Assembly: GCA_029561145.1 (NCBI GenBank)
Contig: JAKQJM010000026.1
Location: 1 to 59,512, forward strand
Length of the DNA stretch: 59,512 nt
Direction of reading: 5' to 3'
Source of the DNA: Pseudomonadota bacterium
GTDB lineage: Bacteria > Pseudomonadota > Gammaproteobacteria > Xanthomonadales > Rhodanobacteraceae
Shown here: positions 1 to 8,347 of the stretch, piece by piece
How the letters are laid out: every line of letters begins with the position of its first letter
Position numbering within the stretch: position 1 is the first letter of the stretch
Notes under the pieces: generated by a model
What the model was told of the DNA's origin: nothing
The model's database searches: none
Seen by the model: the letters and a program-made list of their open reading frames with translations, nothing else
Position numbers and translations under genes: made by a program

Positions 1-1
1 T

Positions 2-835
2 GATCTGTCATTGCCGAAAGCTGCCTCGGTCGTCTCCGCCGCGCCGCTGCAGCGCACGCCTGGCCAGACCAGTTATTTCGAGCTGATGCGCGAGCGAGCG
101 CGCACCCTGAATGCCGACTCGGCCAATGCGATCCTGCGCTATTACACGGATGAACTTAAGCGCAACCCGGAGCGCAACTCGCTCGCTAACCGTTATGGTC
201 ACGCGCTCGCACTGGTACGTGCGCGGCAGCCGGCCAACGCCGTCGAGGAGTTCAATGCCCTGGTCAGCGAGTATCCGGGCAGTCCCGTATTCGGCCTGGG
301 CCTTGCCGATGCCGAAGACCAGGCCGGCAGGAAGGATTCCGCCTTCAGGCACTACGAGCAGTTGAGCACCAACTATCCAGGCAACCGCGCGATCGCGCTG
401 GCGTTCACCGAAGCGCTGCTTTCACGGGACGATGCGAACTCGGCACGTCGCGCCCAGGACCTCCTGCGTCCGCTGCTCGCCCGCTATAGCGAAGATCCCG
501 ATCTGCAACGCAGCTTCGCGCGCGCCAACGAGCTCGGTGGAGACAAGGTGCGCGCAGCCGAAGCCTACGCGGAATGGGCTTTCCTCAATGGTCGCACCGA
601 GGACGCCCTCAATCAGCTCAAGACACTGTCGGGCAAACAGGACCTGACCTACTACCAACGTGCGCGGGTCGATGCGCGGATCACCGCAATGACCCCGATC
701 GTGCTTGATCTGCGCAAACGCGAACGACGCGAGGACGATACCGCCGACAAGGGCGGCCTCTCCACTTCACTGCGTTGCCCTAACCAGAACTGCCCGGACA
801 TGTCATCGCGACGTAACATTCCTCGGTTGCAATAA
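2..835 (+). CDS. BepA-like M48 metalloprotease, C-terminal TPR part (5' truncated by window edge)
   Basis: The reading frame is open from the left edge and encodes 277 residues. The visible part is a run of TPR-like helix pairs (roughly residues 45-200) ending in a [11 protein letters not shown] stretch like the C-terminus of BepA/YfgC, the periplasmic protease-chaperone of outer-membrane beta-barrel assembly. The M48 catalytic domain with its HExxH motif would lie upstream, outside the window, so the assignment rests on the TPR half only. The last 35 or so residues are Cys/Arg-rich and look unconserved. The stop codon lies inside the probable Pho box of phoB. An unrelated TPR protein is the main alternative. 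Confidence 0.7.
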   Translation, partial: DLSLPKAASVVSAAPLQRTPGQTSYFELMRERARTLNADSANAILRYYTDELKRNPERNSLANRYGHALALVRARQPANAVEEFNALVSEYPGSPVFGLGLADAEDQAGRKDSAFRHYEQLSTNYPGNRAIALAFTEALLSRDDANSARRAQDLLRPLLARYSEDPDLQRSFARANELGGDKVRAAEAYAEWAFLNGRTEDALNQLKTLSGKQDLTYYQRARVDARITAMTPIVLDLRKRERREDDTADKGGLSTSLRCPNQNCPDMSSRRNIPRLQ

Positions 836-844
836 AGCTGTCAC
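827..844 (+). promoter_or_regulatory. Probable Pho box (PhoB operator) upstream of phoB
   Basis: The sequence reads TTGCAAT-AAAG-CTGTCAC and is followed by AAG. The downstream half is a perfect CTGTCAC repeat; the upstream half matches 4 of 7 bases, and the A-rich spacer has the usual 11-bp periodicity. It lies 38 nt before the phoB GTG and overlaps the stop codon of the preceding gene. This fits autoregulation of phoB-phoR-ppk-ppx under phosphate limitation. The site was found by eye. Confidence 0.55.
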
Positions 845-881
845 AAGGAGTCCATCGCGGCCTCCAAACCCCAGGGACCTC

Positions 882-1571
882 GTGCAAAAGCGTGTTCTGA
901 TCGTAGAAGACGAACCGTCCATCCGCGACATGGTGGCTTTCGCCTTGCGCAAGGCCGGGATGGAAGCGATCCACGCGGCCGACGCGCGCAGTGCGCAAAC
1001 CGCGATCGGTGACCAGATTCCGGACCTGATCCTGCTCGACTGGATGCTCCCGGGCATGACCGGAATCGAACTCGCACGCCGCTTGCGTCGCGAAGATCTG
1101 ACCCGCGATGTGCCGATCATCATGTTGACCGCGCGCGGCGAGGAAACCGATCGCGTCAACGGACTCGAAGCCGGTGTTGACGACTATGTGGTCAAGCCGT
1201 TTTCAGCCCGTGAGCTCGTCGCGCGGATCCGCGCCGTCATGCGCCGCACGCATGGAGAAGATACCGAAGGGGTAATCGAGATTGCCGGCCTGCGCATGGA
1301 CAGTTCTGCCCATCGGGTCTTCGCCGGAGACCAGATCGTACCGATCGGGCCGACCGAATACCGTCTCCTGCATTTCTTCATGACCCACCCCGAACGCGTC
1401 TATTCGCGCAGCCAACTGCTCGATCACGTCTGGGGCGGAGGAGTCTACGTCGAGGAACGCACGGTCGATGTGCACATCCGCCGCCTGCGCATGACCCTGG
1501 CACCGCATGCGATGGATGACTTCGTCCAGACCGTGCGCGGTGCGGGATATCGATTCTCGTCAAACGTGTGA
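882..1571 (+). CDS. phoB: Phosphate regulon response regulator PhoB
   Basis: Cytoplasmic response regulator of 229 residues, the normal length for PhoB. It has a receiver domain (about 1-120) with acidic residues ED at 9-10, phospho-acceptor Asp53 in the LLDWMLPG context and the VKPF lysine, followed by an OmpR-type winged-helix DNA-binding domain (about 130-229). I chose the GTG at 882 because the protein then begins [12 protein letters not shown], as PhoB proteins do, and an AGGGA lies just upstream; the frame is open further upstream but that part is not PhoB-like. Its stop overlaps the phoR start by 4 nt. It should activate phosphate-starvation genes, probably including its own operon through the Pho box at 827-844. 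Confidence 0.95.
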   Translation: MQKRVLIVEDEPSIRDMVAFALRKAGMEAIHAADARSAQTAIGDQIPDLILLDWMLPGMTGIELARRLRREDLTRDVPIIMLTARGEETDRVNGLEAGVDDYVVKPFSARELVARIRAVMRRTHGEDTEGVIEIAGLRMDSSAHRVFAGDQIVPIGPTEYRLLHFFMTHPERVYSRSQLLDHVWGGGVYVEERTVDVHIRRLRMTLAPHAMDDFVQTVRGAGYRFSSNV

Positions 1572-2632
1572 AGAAGCAGACCACTCGCCGCCGCGCCCAG
1601 TTGTTCGGACTGCTTCGCGCATTTCGCGATGCCGCGGGTGCCTTGCCGGATGCCCTCGTCGCCATAGGCGATGAACAGCGCATCCGCTGGTTCAACACGG
1701 CGGCAGGCAGCATGCTCGGGCTTGACTACCCGCGCGACCTCGACGCACGCCTCGACGAAGCCGTATCGATTCCTGGCCTTGGCGCGTGGATGGCAACAGG
1801 CGGCATCGACACGCTGACCGACGTGACCGCGCCGGGCGATCCGGAGCAGCACTTGAGCCTGCGCCTGATTCCCTACGCGGACGGGCACGCGCTGCTGCTC
1901 GTGCGCGATGTCAGCCAGATCCTGCGCCTCGAAAAGATGCGCCGTGACTTTGTGGCCAATGTCTCGCATGAATTGCGTACGCCACTGACCGTCGTCCACG
2001 GCTACCTCGACCTGATCGAGCCGGAGCAGATCCCCGAGTTCGAGTCGATCATTCGCGAGCTGCGCAGCCAGTCGCGACGCATGACCCAGATCGTCGAAGA
2101 TCTGCTGACCCTGTCGCGGCTTGATGCCGAAGACGAATTGCCAAAATCCAGGGTTGCGATCCGCCCGCTGGTCACCACCCTGCATCGGGACGCCGAGGGC
2201 CTCAGCCGCGGGCGCCACACGATCTCGTCGAGTATCGAAGGCATCCACGACCTGCAAGGATCGTCACGCGACCTCTACAGTGCTTTTTCGAATCTGGTCA
2301 GCAATGCCGTACGCTATACGCCGGTTGGCGGTCGCATCCACATTGTCTGGTCGAGCAGCGAACTCGGCGCAAGGCTCAGCGTGACCGATACCGGACACGG
2401 GATTTCACCCCAACACCTGCCACGCCTGACCGAGCGCTTCTATCGCGTGTCGACGAGCCGTTCGCGCGAGACCGGTGGCACCGGCCTCGGCCTTTCGATT
2501 GTCAAACACGTGCTGCAGTTGCACGATGCACATCTTGAAATCAAGAGCGAAGTCGGCGTCGGCAGCACATTCTCGTGCGTATTCGGAGCCGAGCATCTAT
2601 TGTCGCCGGAGTTTCCGGCGGAGGAATCCTGA
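1568..2632 (+). CDS. phoR: Phosphate regulon sensor kinase PhoR, lacking the N-terminal membrane segment
   Basis: Histidine kinase of 354 residues beginning at a GTG that overlaps the phoB stop. Domains in order are a basic linker and PAS domain (about 15-115), a HisKA dimerisation domain with His134 in [10 protein letters not shown], and an HATPase_c domain with the N box [17 protein letters not shown] and the GGTGLGLSI loop. Typical PhoR is about 430 residues and starts with one or two membrane helices. Here the protein starts at the basic linker just before PAS, with no hydrophobic segment, and no room upstream because phoB occupies it. It is therefore predicted to be cytosolic or peripherally attached. 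Ppk follows 1 nt after its stop. Confidence 0.93.
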   Translation: MKKQTTRRRAQLFGLLRAFRDAAGALPDALVAIGDEQRIRWFNTAAGSMLGLDYPRDLDARLDEAVSIPGLGAWMATGGIDTLTDVTAPGDPEQHLSLRLIPYADGHALLLVRDVSQILRLEKMRRDFVANVSHELRTPLTVVHGYLDLIEPEQIPEFESIIRELRSQSRRMTQIVEDLLTLSRLDAEDELPKSRVAIRPLVTTLHRDAEGLSRGRHTISSSIEGIHDLQGSSRDLYSAFSNLVSNAVRYTPVGGRIHIVWSSSELGARLSVTDTGHGISPQHLPRLTERFYRVSTSRSRETGGTGLGLSIVKHVLQLHDAHLEIKSEVGVGSTFSCVFGAEHLLSPEFPAEES

Positions 2633-2633
2633 A

Positions 2634-4790
2634 ATGAGTGTGCCGCTGGTTGATCCCCTTGCCTCCGGAACGAGCACGGGACCTGGCGCCGAAGTGCCGG
2701 AAATGTCCGGCACCGACGAAACAAGCGGACCGGATTTCAGTGATCCGGCGCTGTATCTCAATCGGGAACTCGCCCAGATCGAATTCAATTTCCGTGTCAT
2801 GGCGCAGGCCGAGGACAAACGCAATCCGCTGCTCGAACGCGTTCGCTACATGTGCATTTCATGCACGAATCTGGACGAGTTCTTCGAAGTGCGCGTTGCC
2901 GTGCTCAAGCATCACCACGCCTTTGGCGATAGCCAGCCACGCGCGGACGCAATGTCGATCAGTGATGTTCTCAGCAAGATCCGCGAACGCACGCTCGCCC
3001 TCGTCGAACGCCAGTACGCCTGCTGGAACAACGCGTTGTTGCCGGAACTCGCGCGCGAAGGCATTCGATTCCTGACCCGTAGCGCCTGGACCGTCAAGCA
3101 GAAGCGCTGGCTGCAAGGCTATTTCCGCAACGAGACGCTGCCGGTGTTGTCCCCTCTGGGACTCGATCCTGCGCACCCGTTTCCGCGCATTCTCAACAAG
3201 AGCCTGACCTTGGCCGTCGTGCTCGCCGGGAAGGATGCATTCGGACGTGAAGGACACATGGCCCTGCTGCGCGCGCCGCGTTCGTTGCCGCGCATCATCC
3301 GATTGCCTGACGAAATTGCCGACGGCGGCACGGCATTCGTCTTCCTCTCCGATCTGCTCCACGAGTTCATGGATGAGCTGTTCCCCGGCATGCAGGTCAA
3401 GGGTTCGTACCAGTTCCGTGTCACGCGCAACAGCGAACTCGTCGTCGACGAAGAAGAAGTCGAGAACCTGGCACTGGCACTGCGCGATGAATTGCGCGGA
3501 CGCGGCTACGCCAAGGCGGTACGTCTGGAGGTGGGCTCGAACTGTCCGCGTGCGATCACGAGCCTGCTCGAACAGAACTTCGAACTCTCCGATCAGGATG
3601 TCTACCTTTGCGACGGGCCGGTCAATGTCAGTCGCAGCGTCGCGATCTACGACCAGGTCGATCGTCCCGACCTCAAGTTCCCGGCCTTCGTGCAACGAAC
3701 CAATGCAACAGTCGTCCAGGGCGACAGCCTGTTCACGGCCATCCGCGAACGCGACATCCTGCTGCACCATCCATTCGAATCATTCAGCACGGTCAGCGAA
3801 CTCGTGCGCCAGGCCAGCGTCGATCCCGATGTACTGGCCATCAAGCAGACCCTGTATCGCGCCGGCAACGATTCGCAGTTGGTCGATCATCTGGTCGAGG
3901 CTGCGCGCGCCGGCAAGGATGTCACCGTCGTCGTCGAACTTCGCGCACGCTTCGACGAGGAAGCCAATCTGCGCCTTGCCAACCGGCTGCAGGAAGCCGG
4001 AGTCCAGGTTGTATACGGCGTGGTCGGCTACAAGACCCATGCGAAGATGATGCTGATCGTGCGTCGGGAGTCGGGTGGGCTGCGTCGCTACGTCCACCTG
4101 TCGACCGGCAACTATCACCAGATCACTTCGCGGATCTACACGGACTTCGGCCTGATGACGGCCGACCGGGAAATCGGCGAGGACGCCCATCTCCTCTTTC
4201 TGCAGTTGTCCGGGCTTGGACCGATCATCAAGCTCAAGCACCTGCTGCATTCGCCGTTCACGTTGCACGGCGCCCTGATGGACAAGATCAAGCGTGAAAC
4301 CGCGCATGCCAGGGCGGGCAAGCCAGCCCGGATCATTGCCAAGATCAATGCATTGAACGAACCGGCCGTGATCAAGACGCTGTATGCGGCATCGTGCGCC
4401 GGCGTAAGCATCGACCTGATCGTGCGTGGCGCCTGCACCTTGCGACCCGGCATTCCCGGCGTTTCGGAGAACATTCGCGTACGTTCGATCGTGGGGCGGT
4501 TTCTCGAACACAGTCGCGTATATTGGTTCCAGAACGAGGATGCGCCGGAAATCTACTGCTCGAGCGCCGACTGGCTGGATCGCAACCTGTTGCGTCGTGT
4601 CGAGACCTGTTTTCCGATACGTGATCCGAGACTGGCAACCCGCGTGTTCAAGGAATCGCTGCAGAACTATCTGGCCGACAACACACAGGCATGGCTGCTC
4701 GAATCGGATGGGAGCTATACGCGCGTGACACCCGGCGATGAAAAGCCCTACTCCGCGCAACTGGCCCTGCTGAAAAAACTCTGCTCGTGA
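2634..4790 (+). CDS. ppk: Polyphosphate kinase 1
   Basis: Enzyme of 718 residues that reversibly polymerises the ATP gamma-phosphate into polyphosphate at the membrane. The N-terminal domain carries YLNRELAQIEFNFRV (about 38-52). The two catalytic histidines of PPK1 are visible as His469 (KTHAKM) and His488 (YVHLSTGNY), 19 residues apart as in E. coli. The ATG at 2634 follows the phoR stop by 1 nt. The frame is open upstream inside phoR, but those residues are not PPK-like. The first 35 residues are a Gly/Pro/Ser-rich extension before the conserved core. The ppx start overlaps the stop by 4 nt, so polymer synthesis and breakdown are co-transcribed with the phosphate regulators. Confidence 0.96.
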   Translation: MSVPLVDPLASGTSTGPGAEVPEMSGTDETSGPDFSDPALYLNRELAQIEFNFRVMAQAEDKRNPLLERVRYMCISCTNLDEFFEVRVAVLKHHHAFGDSQPRADAMSISDVLSKIRERTLALVERQYACWNNALLPELAREGIRFLTRSAWTVKQKRWLQGYFRNETLPVLSPLGLDPAHPFPRILNKSLTLAVVLAGKDAFGREGHMALLRAPRSLPRIIRLPDEIADGGTAFVFLSDLLHEFMDELFPGMQVKGSYQFRVTRNSELVVDEEEVENLALALRDELRGRGYAKAVRLEVGSNCPRAITSLLEQNFELSDQDVYLCDGPVNVSRSVAIYDQVDRPDLKFPAFVQRTNATVVQGDSLFTAIRERDILLHHPFESFSTVSELVRQASVDPDVLAIKQTLYRAGNDSQLVDHLVEAARAGKDVTVVVELRARFDEEANLRLANRLQEAGVQVVYGVVGYKTHAKMMLIVRRESGGLRRYVHLSTGNYHQITSRIYTDFGLMTADREIGEDAHLLFLQLSGLGPIIKLKHLLHSPFTLHGALMDKIKRETAHARAGKPARIIAKINALNEPAVIKTLYAASCAGVSIDLIVRGACTLRPGIPGVSENIRVRSIVGRFLEHSRVYWFQNEDAPEIYCSSADWLDRNLLRRVETCFPIRDPRLATRVFKESLQNYLADNTQAWLLESDGSYTRVTPGDEKPYSAQLALLKKLCS

Positions 4791-6328
4791 AGAAATCCGG
4801 CTTCCCAGACGAGATCCAGGACGGCGACCTGATTGCCGCTGCCGATATCGGCTCGAACAGCTTTCATCTCGTCGTTGCGCGTTACACGCATGGTGAACTG
4901 CGCGTCATCGACCGCCTGCGCGAAAGCATCCGCCTCGCCGCCGGCCTGCGCAAGGATGGAACCCTGGCACGCGACAAGCGCGAGGCGGCATTCGCATGCC
5001 TGTCGCGATTCGGACAGCGTCTCGCCGGATTCGAGGCCAGCCGCGTTCGTGCCGTTGCGACCAACACGGTTCGCCAGCTGAGTACTCCACAAGCCTTTCT
5101 CCTGCCCGCAGAAACCGCGTTGGGCCACCCGATCGAAGTCGTCTCGGGACGCGAGGAAGCGCGCCTGATCTATCTGGGCGTAGCGCACGGCCTGCCGCTG
5201 ACCGACGAGAAGCGCCTGGTCGTGGATATCGGCGGGGGAAGCACGGAATTCATCATCGGGCGTGGGTACGAGGCGCTCGAACGCGAGAGCCTGCAGGTCG
5301 GCTGCATCGCGAGCACGCTGCGCTTCTTCGAGGATGGAAAGATCACGTCGCGCCGCTGGAAACAGGCACAATCCGAGATCGCTGTCGAACTGCAGCAGTT
5401 CGGGGCGCACTACCGTGAACGCGGCTGGAGCGAGGCCATCGGCTCGTCCGGAACGATGAAGGCGATCGGCGGCATCGTGCAGGCCAGCGGCTGGAGCGAT
5501 CAAGGCATCACCGCCGAATCGCTGGCGACGCTTCGCGAAGCGCTGTTGCGTGCGGGGAGTACCGAGCAGTTGAGCCTGCCAGGACTGTCCAGTGACCGCG
5601 TCGGCGTCATTGCGGGTGGCGTGGCCATTCTCGATGCGATCTTCACCACGTTTGATCTCGCCCGGATGAATGTCTGCGAGACGGCCATGCGCGAAGGTCT
5701 GCTGTACGACATGCTGGGACGCGCGCTGCACACCGATTCGCGCGGCACCAGCATCGGTGCGCTGGCCGAGCGTTATGGCATTGATCCGGCCCAGGCGAAC
5801 CGGGTCAGTGACACCGCCGGGCAGTTGTTCGAACAGGCTGCCTCGGGCTGGTCGCTGGACGCACAGGCCCAGGAGATGCTTCATTGGTGCGCACAGGTGC
5901 ACGAGATCGGTCTGGCGATCGCGCACAGCCAGCATCACGTGCACGGCGCGTACATCATGGCCAATTCCGACCTCGCCGGATTCAGCCGCCAGGAGCAGGC
6001 ACAGTTCGCTTGCATCCTGCGCTCCCATCGTCGCCGGCCAGATGCCGACACACTGCGCAATCTGCCACCACGCATGCAGCCGGTGACCCAACGACTTACC
6101 GCCCTGCTCCGTCTGGCAACCCTGTTGCATCGAGCCCGCAGCGACGAGCAACTTCCACCGATTCGCCTGTCCACCAACGAATCACAGATGATCCTGGAAC
6201 TACCGGCAGGCTGGCTCGAGAACCATCCGCTGACGCGCATCGATCTTGAGCAGGAGCGTGACCACCTCAAGCAACTGGGTATCAAGCTTGTGGTCGGCAA
6301 GGCGGTCAATCGAAGCGCAGCCGCCTGA
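4787..6328 (+). CDS. ppx: Exopolyphosphatase (Ppx/GppA family)
   Basis: Protein of 513 residues of the ASKHA phosphatase family, which releases orthophosphate from polyphosphate or hydrolyses pppGpp. The phosphate-1 motif AADIGSNSFHLVV lies near residue 20 and the phosphate-2 motif VVDIGGGSTEFIIG near 147. The C-terminal third is the helical HD-like domain found in long Ppx/GppA proteins (about 320-500, with HEIGLAIAHSQHHVH). The GTG start overlaps the ppk stop. Because ppk is adjacent, Ppx is more likely than GppA. A strong hairpin at 6391-6422 closes the operon. Confidence 0.94.
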   Translation: MKKSGFPDEIQDGDLIAAADIGSNSFHLVVARYTHGELRVIDRLRESIRLAAGLRKDGTLARDKREAAFACLSRFGQRLAGFEASRVRAVATNTVRQLSTPQAFLLPAETALGHPIEVVSGREEARLIYLGVAHGLPLTDEKRLVVDIGGGSTEFIIGRGYEALERESLQVGCIASTLRFFEDGKITSRRWKQAQSEIAVELQQFGAHYRERGWSEAIGSSGTMKAIGGIVQASGWSDQGITAESLATLREALLRAGSTEQLSLPGLSSDRVGVIAGGVAILDAIFTTFDLARMNVCETAMREGLLYDMLGRALHTDSRGTSIGALAERYGIDPAQANRVSDTAGQLFEQAASGWSLDAQAQEMLHWCAQVHEIGLAIAHSQHHVHGAYIMANSDLAGFSRQEQAQFACILRSHRRRPDADTLRNLPPRMQPVTQRLTALLRLATLLHRARSDEQLPPIRLSTNESQMILELPAGWLENHPLTRIDLEQERDHLKQLGIKLVVGKAVNRSAAA

Positions 6329-6385
6329 AAAGCCGATGACCGGAGCCTTCTCCCGCGATTGATCCAGCCCGTATATGCCGCTCGC

Positions 6386-6422
6386 CCTGAGCCCTTCGAA
6401 GAAGAAACTTCTGCCGAAGGGC
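6386..6422 (+). terminator. Hairpin after ppx; contains one copy of an interspersed palindromic repeat
   Basis: An 8-bp perfect stem GCCCTTCG/CGAAGGGC (6391-6398 with 6415-6422) encloses an inner AGAAG-AAA-CTTCT stem. No T-run follows, so Rho-independent termination is uncertain. The left arm with its flank, CCTGAGCCCTTCGAAG, is a variant of the repeat also seen inverted at 11453-11525. Confidence 0.45.
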
Positions 6423-6510
6423 GTCATCAATCGTTCATTTCCAACCGGTTCTCCCAGCCGCGACGAGAGCTTATGATGAGCGGACTTTCCCGTCCCGAGG
6501 ATCCGTTCTC

Positions 6511-7170
6511 ATGCCGCATCTTTTCCGAAACAAGATCGTCCTGGCTGTCCTGCCATTTGCGCTCACCGTGCTGCTGCCGCTCACTGGATTCGCCCAGACC
6601 AAGCCCGCTGCGAGAGAGCCTGCCGGCAAACCCGAAGCGGCGGCACCCGCTGTCGCGGCGGTCAACCCCAAAGCCCTGATCAAGACCAGCCTCGGTGATA
6701 TCACGGTCGAGCTGAATGCGGAAAAGGCGCCGAAAAGCGTCGAGAATTTCCTGCAATACGCGAAGGAAGGCTTCTACAACGGCACGATCTTCCATCGCGT
6801 CATCAACAACTTCATGATCCAGGGCGGCGGATTCACTCCTGATCTGCACCAGAAGCCGACCAAGCCGTCGATTCAGAACGAAGCGAAGAATGGCCTGTCG
6901 AATCTGCGCGGCACGATCGCGATGGCGCGCACACCGGATCCGAACTCGGCGACCGCGCAGTTCTTCATCAACCTGGTCGACAACCGCAACCTCGATTTCG
7001 TCAGTGACGAACGTGCCGAAACCTGGGGCTATGCCGTGTTCGGCAAGGTCGTCGAGGGCATGGACGTCGTCGATGCGATCAAGGTTGTGCCGACCGGCCC
7101 CAAAGGTCCGTTCCGCAGCGACGTGCCAACCACCGATGTCGTTATCGAAAAGGTCGAAATCCTGCCCTGA
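6511..7170 (+). CDS. ppiA: Peptidyl-prolyl cis-trans isomerase, cyclophilin type, periplasmic
   Basis: Protein of 219 residues with a signal peptide (about 1-29, a hydrophobic core ending in GFAQ), an Ala/Pro-rich linker to about residue 52 and a cyclophilin domain. Active-site segments [27 protein letters not shown] and [15 protein letters not shown] are present. It should catalyse proline isomerisation of exported proteins in the periplasm. The ATG at 6511 is chosen because it opens the signal peptide. It stands alone between the ppx hairpin and a repeat block. A second, leaderless cyclophilin lies at 44940-45458. Confidence 0.93.
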   Translation: MPHLFRNKIVLAVLPFALTVLLPLTGFAQTKPAAREPAGKPEAAAPAVAAVNPKALIKTSLGDITVELNAEKAPKSVENFLQYAKEGFYNGTIFHRVINNFMIQGGGFTPDLHQKPTKPSIQNEAKNGLSNLRGTIAMARTPDPNSATAQFFINLVDNRNLDFVSDERAETWGYAVFGKVVEGMDVVDAIKVVPTGPKGPFRSDVPTTDVVIEKVEILP

Positions 7171-7191
7171 TCTGTGATCTGCAATCTCTGC

Positions 7192-7371
7192 TTTTCCTTC
7201 TCCAGTCGCACGGGGGAAGCCGACGCAGAGAGAGGAGCGGTATTCGCCCCGAGTCGGTTATTCCTTCTCCCGCTACGCGGGAGAAGGTCCCGCAAGGAAT
7301 GGGGTATTCACCCCAAGTCGACTGTTCCTTCTCCCGCCACGCGGGAGAAGGTCCCGCAGGGGGATGAGGGG
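7192..7371. repeat. Three tandem copies of a palindromic intergenic repeat
   Basis: This fills most of the 319-bp gap between ppiA and lpxH. Copies begin at about 7192, 7261 and 7324. The second and third contain an 11-bp perfect stem (CCTTCTCCCGC, 3-nt loop, GCGGGAGAAGG at 7263-7287 and 7327-7351) followed by GTCCCGCA; the first has decayed. The arms resemble the CTCTCCCGC-type intergenic palindromes common in high-GC proteobacteria. The hairpins could act as terminators or mRNA stabilisers. No gene is supported here. Confidence 0.75.
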
Positions 7372-7489
7372 CTTTCCACCCTGACACCTTTCTCCAAGCG
7401 GCGATGCCAATGTTCATGCGAGACGCCGCCAATGCTCCTGCAGATCCGCACATGAGACGACCACGCGACACTGCTGCCGGTCCGCTTCG

Positions 7490-8224
7490 ATGACGACACT
7501 CTTCATTTCGGACCTGCATCTCGACCTCGTCCGACCCGACATCATCGAGATTCTCGAGCGCTTCATTGCCAACGAAGCGATCTACGCCGACGCACTGTAT
7601 ATCCTCGGAGACCTGTTCGAAGCCTGGATCGGAGATGATTCGGAGGACGAAACAGGACAACGCTTCATCGCAGCAATGAAGCCGATGCGCGAAGCACGGC
7701 GACCCTGCTTCTACATGCACGGCAACCGCGATTTCCTGCTCGGCGAGCGCTTTGCGAAAGCAGCCGGGATGACCCTGCTGCCCGATCCGTCAGTCGTTGA
7801 CCTCTACGGGGTTCCTACCCTGCTCATGCACGGCGACAGCCTGTGCGTAGATGACACTGCATACCAGGCGTTCCGCACGCAGTCGCGCTCACCCGGCTGG
7901 CAGCGTCCATTCCTGGCTCGCACCCGCGCCGAACGGCAGGCTTTCGCGGAACAGGCTCGAAAGGAGAGCCAGCGACATACCGCAGCCGAGCAGAATGCGG
8001 CGATCATGGACGTCAACGCCGATGCCGTGGTCAATGCGCTGAACAGGGCGGGAGTGCGTCGTCTCATCCATGGGCATACCCACCGGCCCGCCATTCATGC
8101 CCTCGATATCGACGGAAAGCCGGCTCATCGCATCGTGCTCAGCGACTGGTTCCAATCCGGTGAAGTGCTTCGTGTCAGTCAGGACGACACCGAATCTAGG
8201 CTCTTCCTAGAGAAATTGCATTGA
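7490..8224 (+). CDS. lpxH: UDP-2,3-diacylglucosamine pyrophosphatase LpxH
   Basis: Peripheral membrane metallophosphoesterase of 244 residues, the usual LpxH length. It converts UDP-2,3-diacylglucosamine to lipid X and UMP in lipid A synthesis. The metal-binding motifs are all visible: SDLHLD (7-12), GDLFEAWIGDD (about 41-51), GNRDFL, HGD and HGHTHRP (about 194-200). The ATG at 7490 places the first motif at the normal distance from the N-terminus. It is monocistronic, and the next gene converges on it. Confidence 0.95.
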   Translation: MTTLFISDLHLDLVRPDIIEILERFIANEAIYADALYILGDLFEAWIGDDSEDETGQRFIAAMKPMREARRPCFYMHGNRDFLLGERFAKAAGMTLLPDPSVVDLYGVPTLLMHGDSLCVDDTAYQAFRTQSRSPGWQRPFLARTRAERQAFAEQARKESQRHTAAEQNAAIMDVNADAVVNALNRAGVRRLIHGHTHRPAIHALDIDGKPAHRIVLSDWFQSGEVLRVSQDDTESRLFLEKLH

Positions 8225-8311
8225 GCAGGTCAATGTACTGCGCTGGTCAGGATCATCGCCAGGGTCTCCGGTCAATGCACCAACCCACGGGTCGCATTTC
8301 CACGCAGTATT

Positions 8312-8332
8312 ACGGACGGCAATCGCGTCCGT
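8312..8332 (+). terminator. Possible terminator hairpin after lpxH
   Basis: A 7-bp perfect stem ACGGACG/CGTCCGT with a 7-nt loop lies in the 123-nt gap between the convergent lpxH and the next minus-strand gene. There is only a short T-run afterwards, so it is a weak candidate. Confidence 0.35.
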
Positions 8333-8347
8333 CCGTTTCCCGCTGCA

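Noticed and set aside
4748-6151. 467-codon open frame antisense to ppx
   Set aside because: It lies wholly opposite a clear ppx gene, lacks motifs and a ribosome binding site, and reflects high-GC shadow coding.
6369-6376. CGTATATG as a further copy of the ECF -10 box
   Set aside because: It has no TGCATCCG-like box 15 nt upstream and no gene start at the right distance.
7192-7371. CRISPR-like array
   Set aside because: Only three imperfect units in direct tandem without unique spacers and no cas genes; it is a palindromic intergenic repeat.
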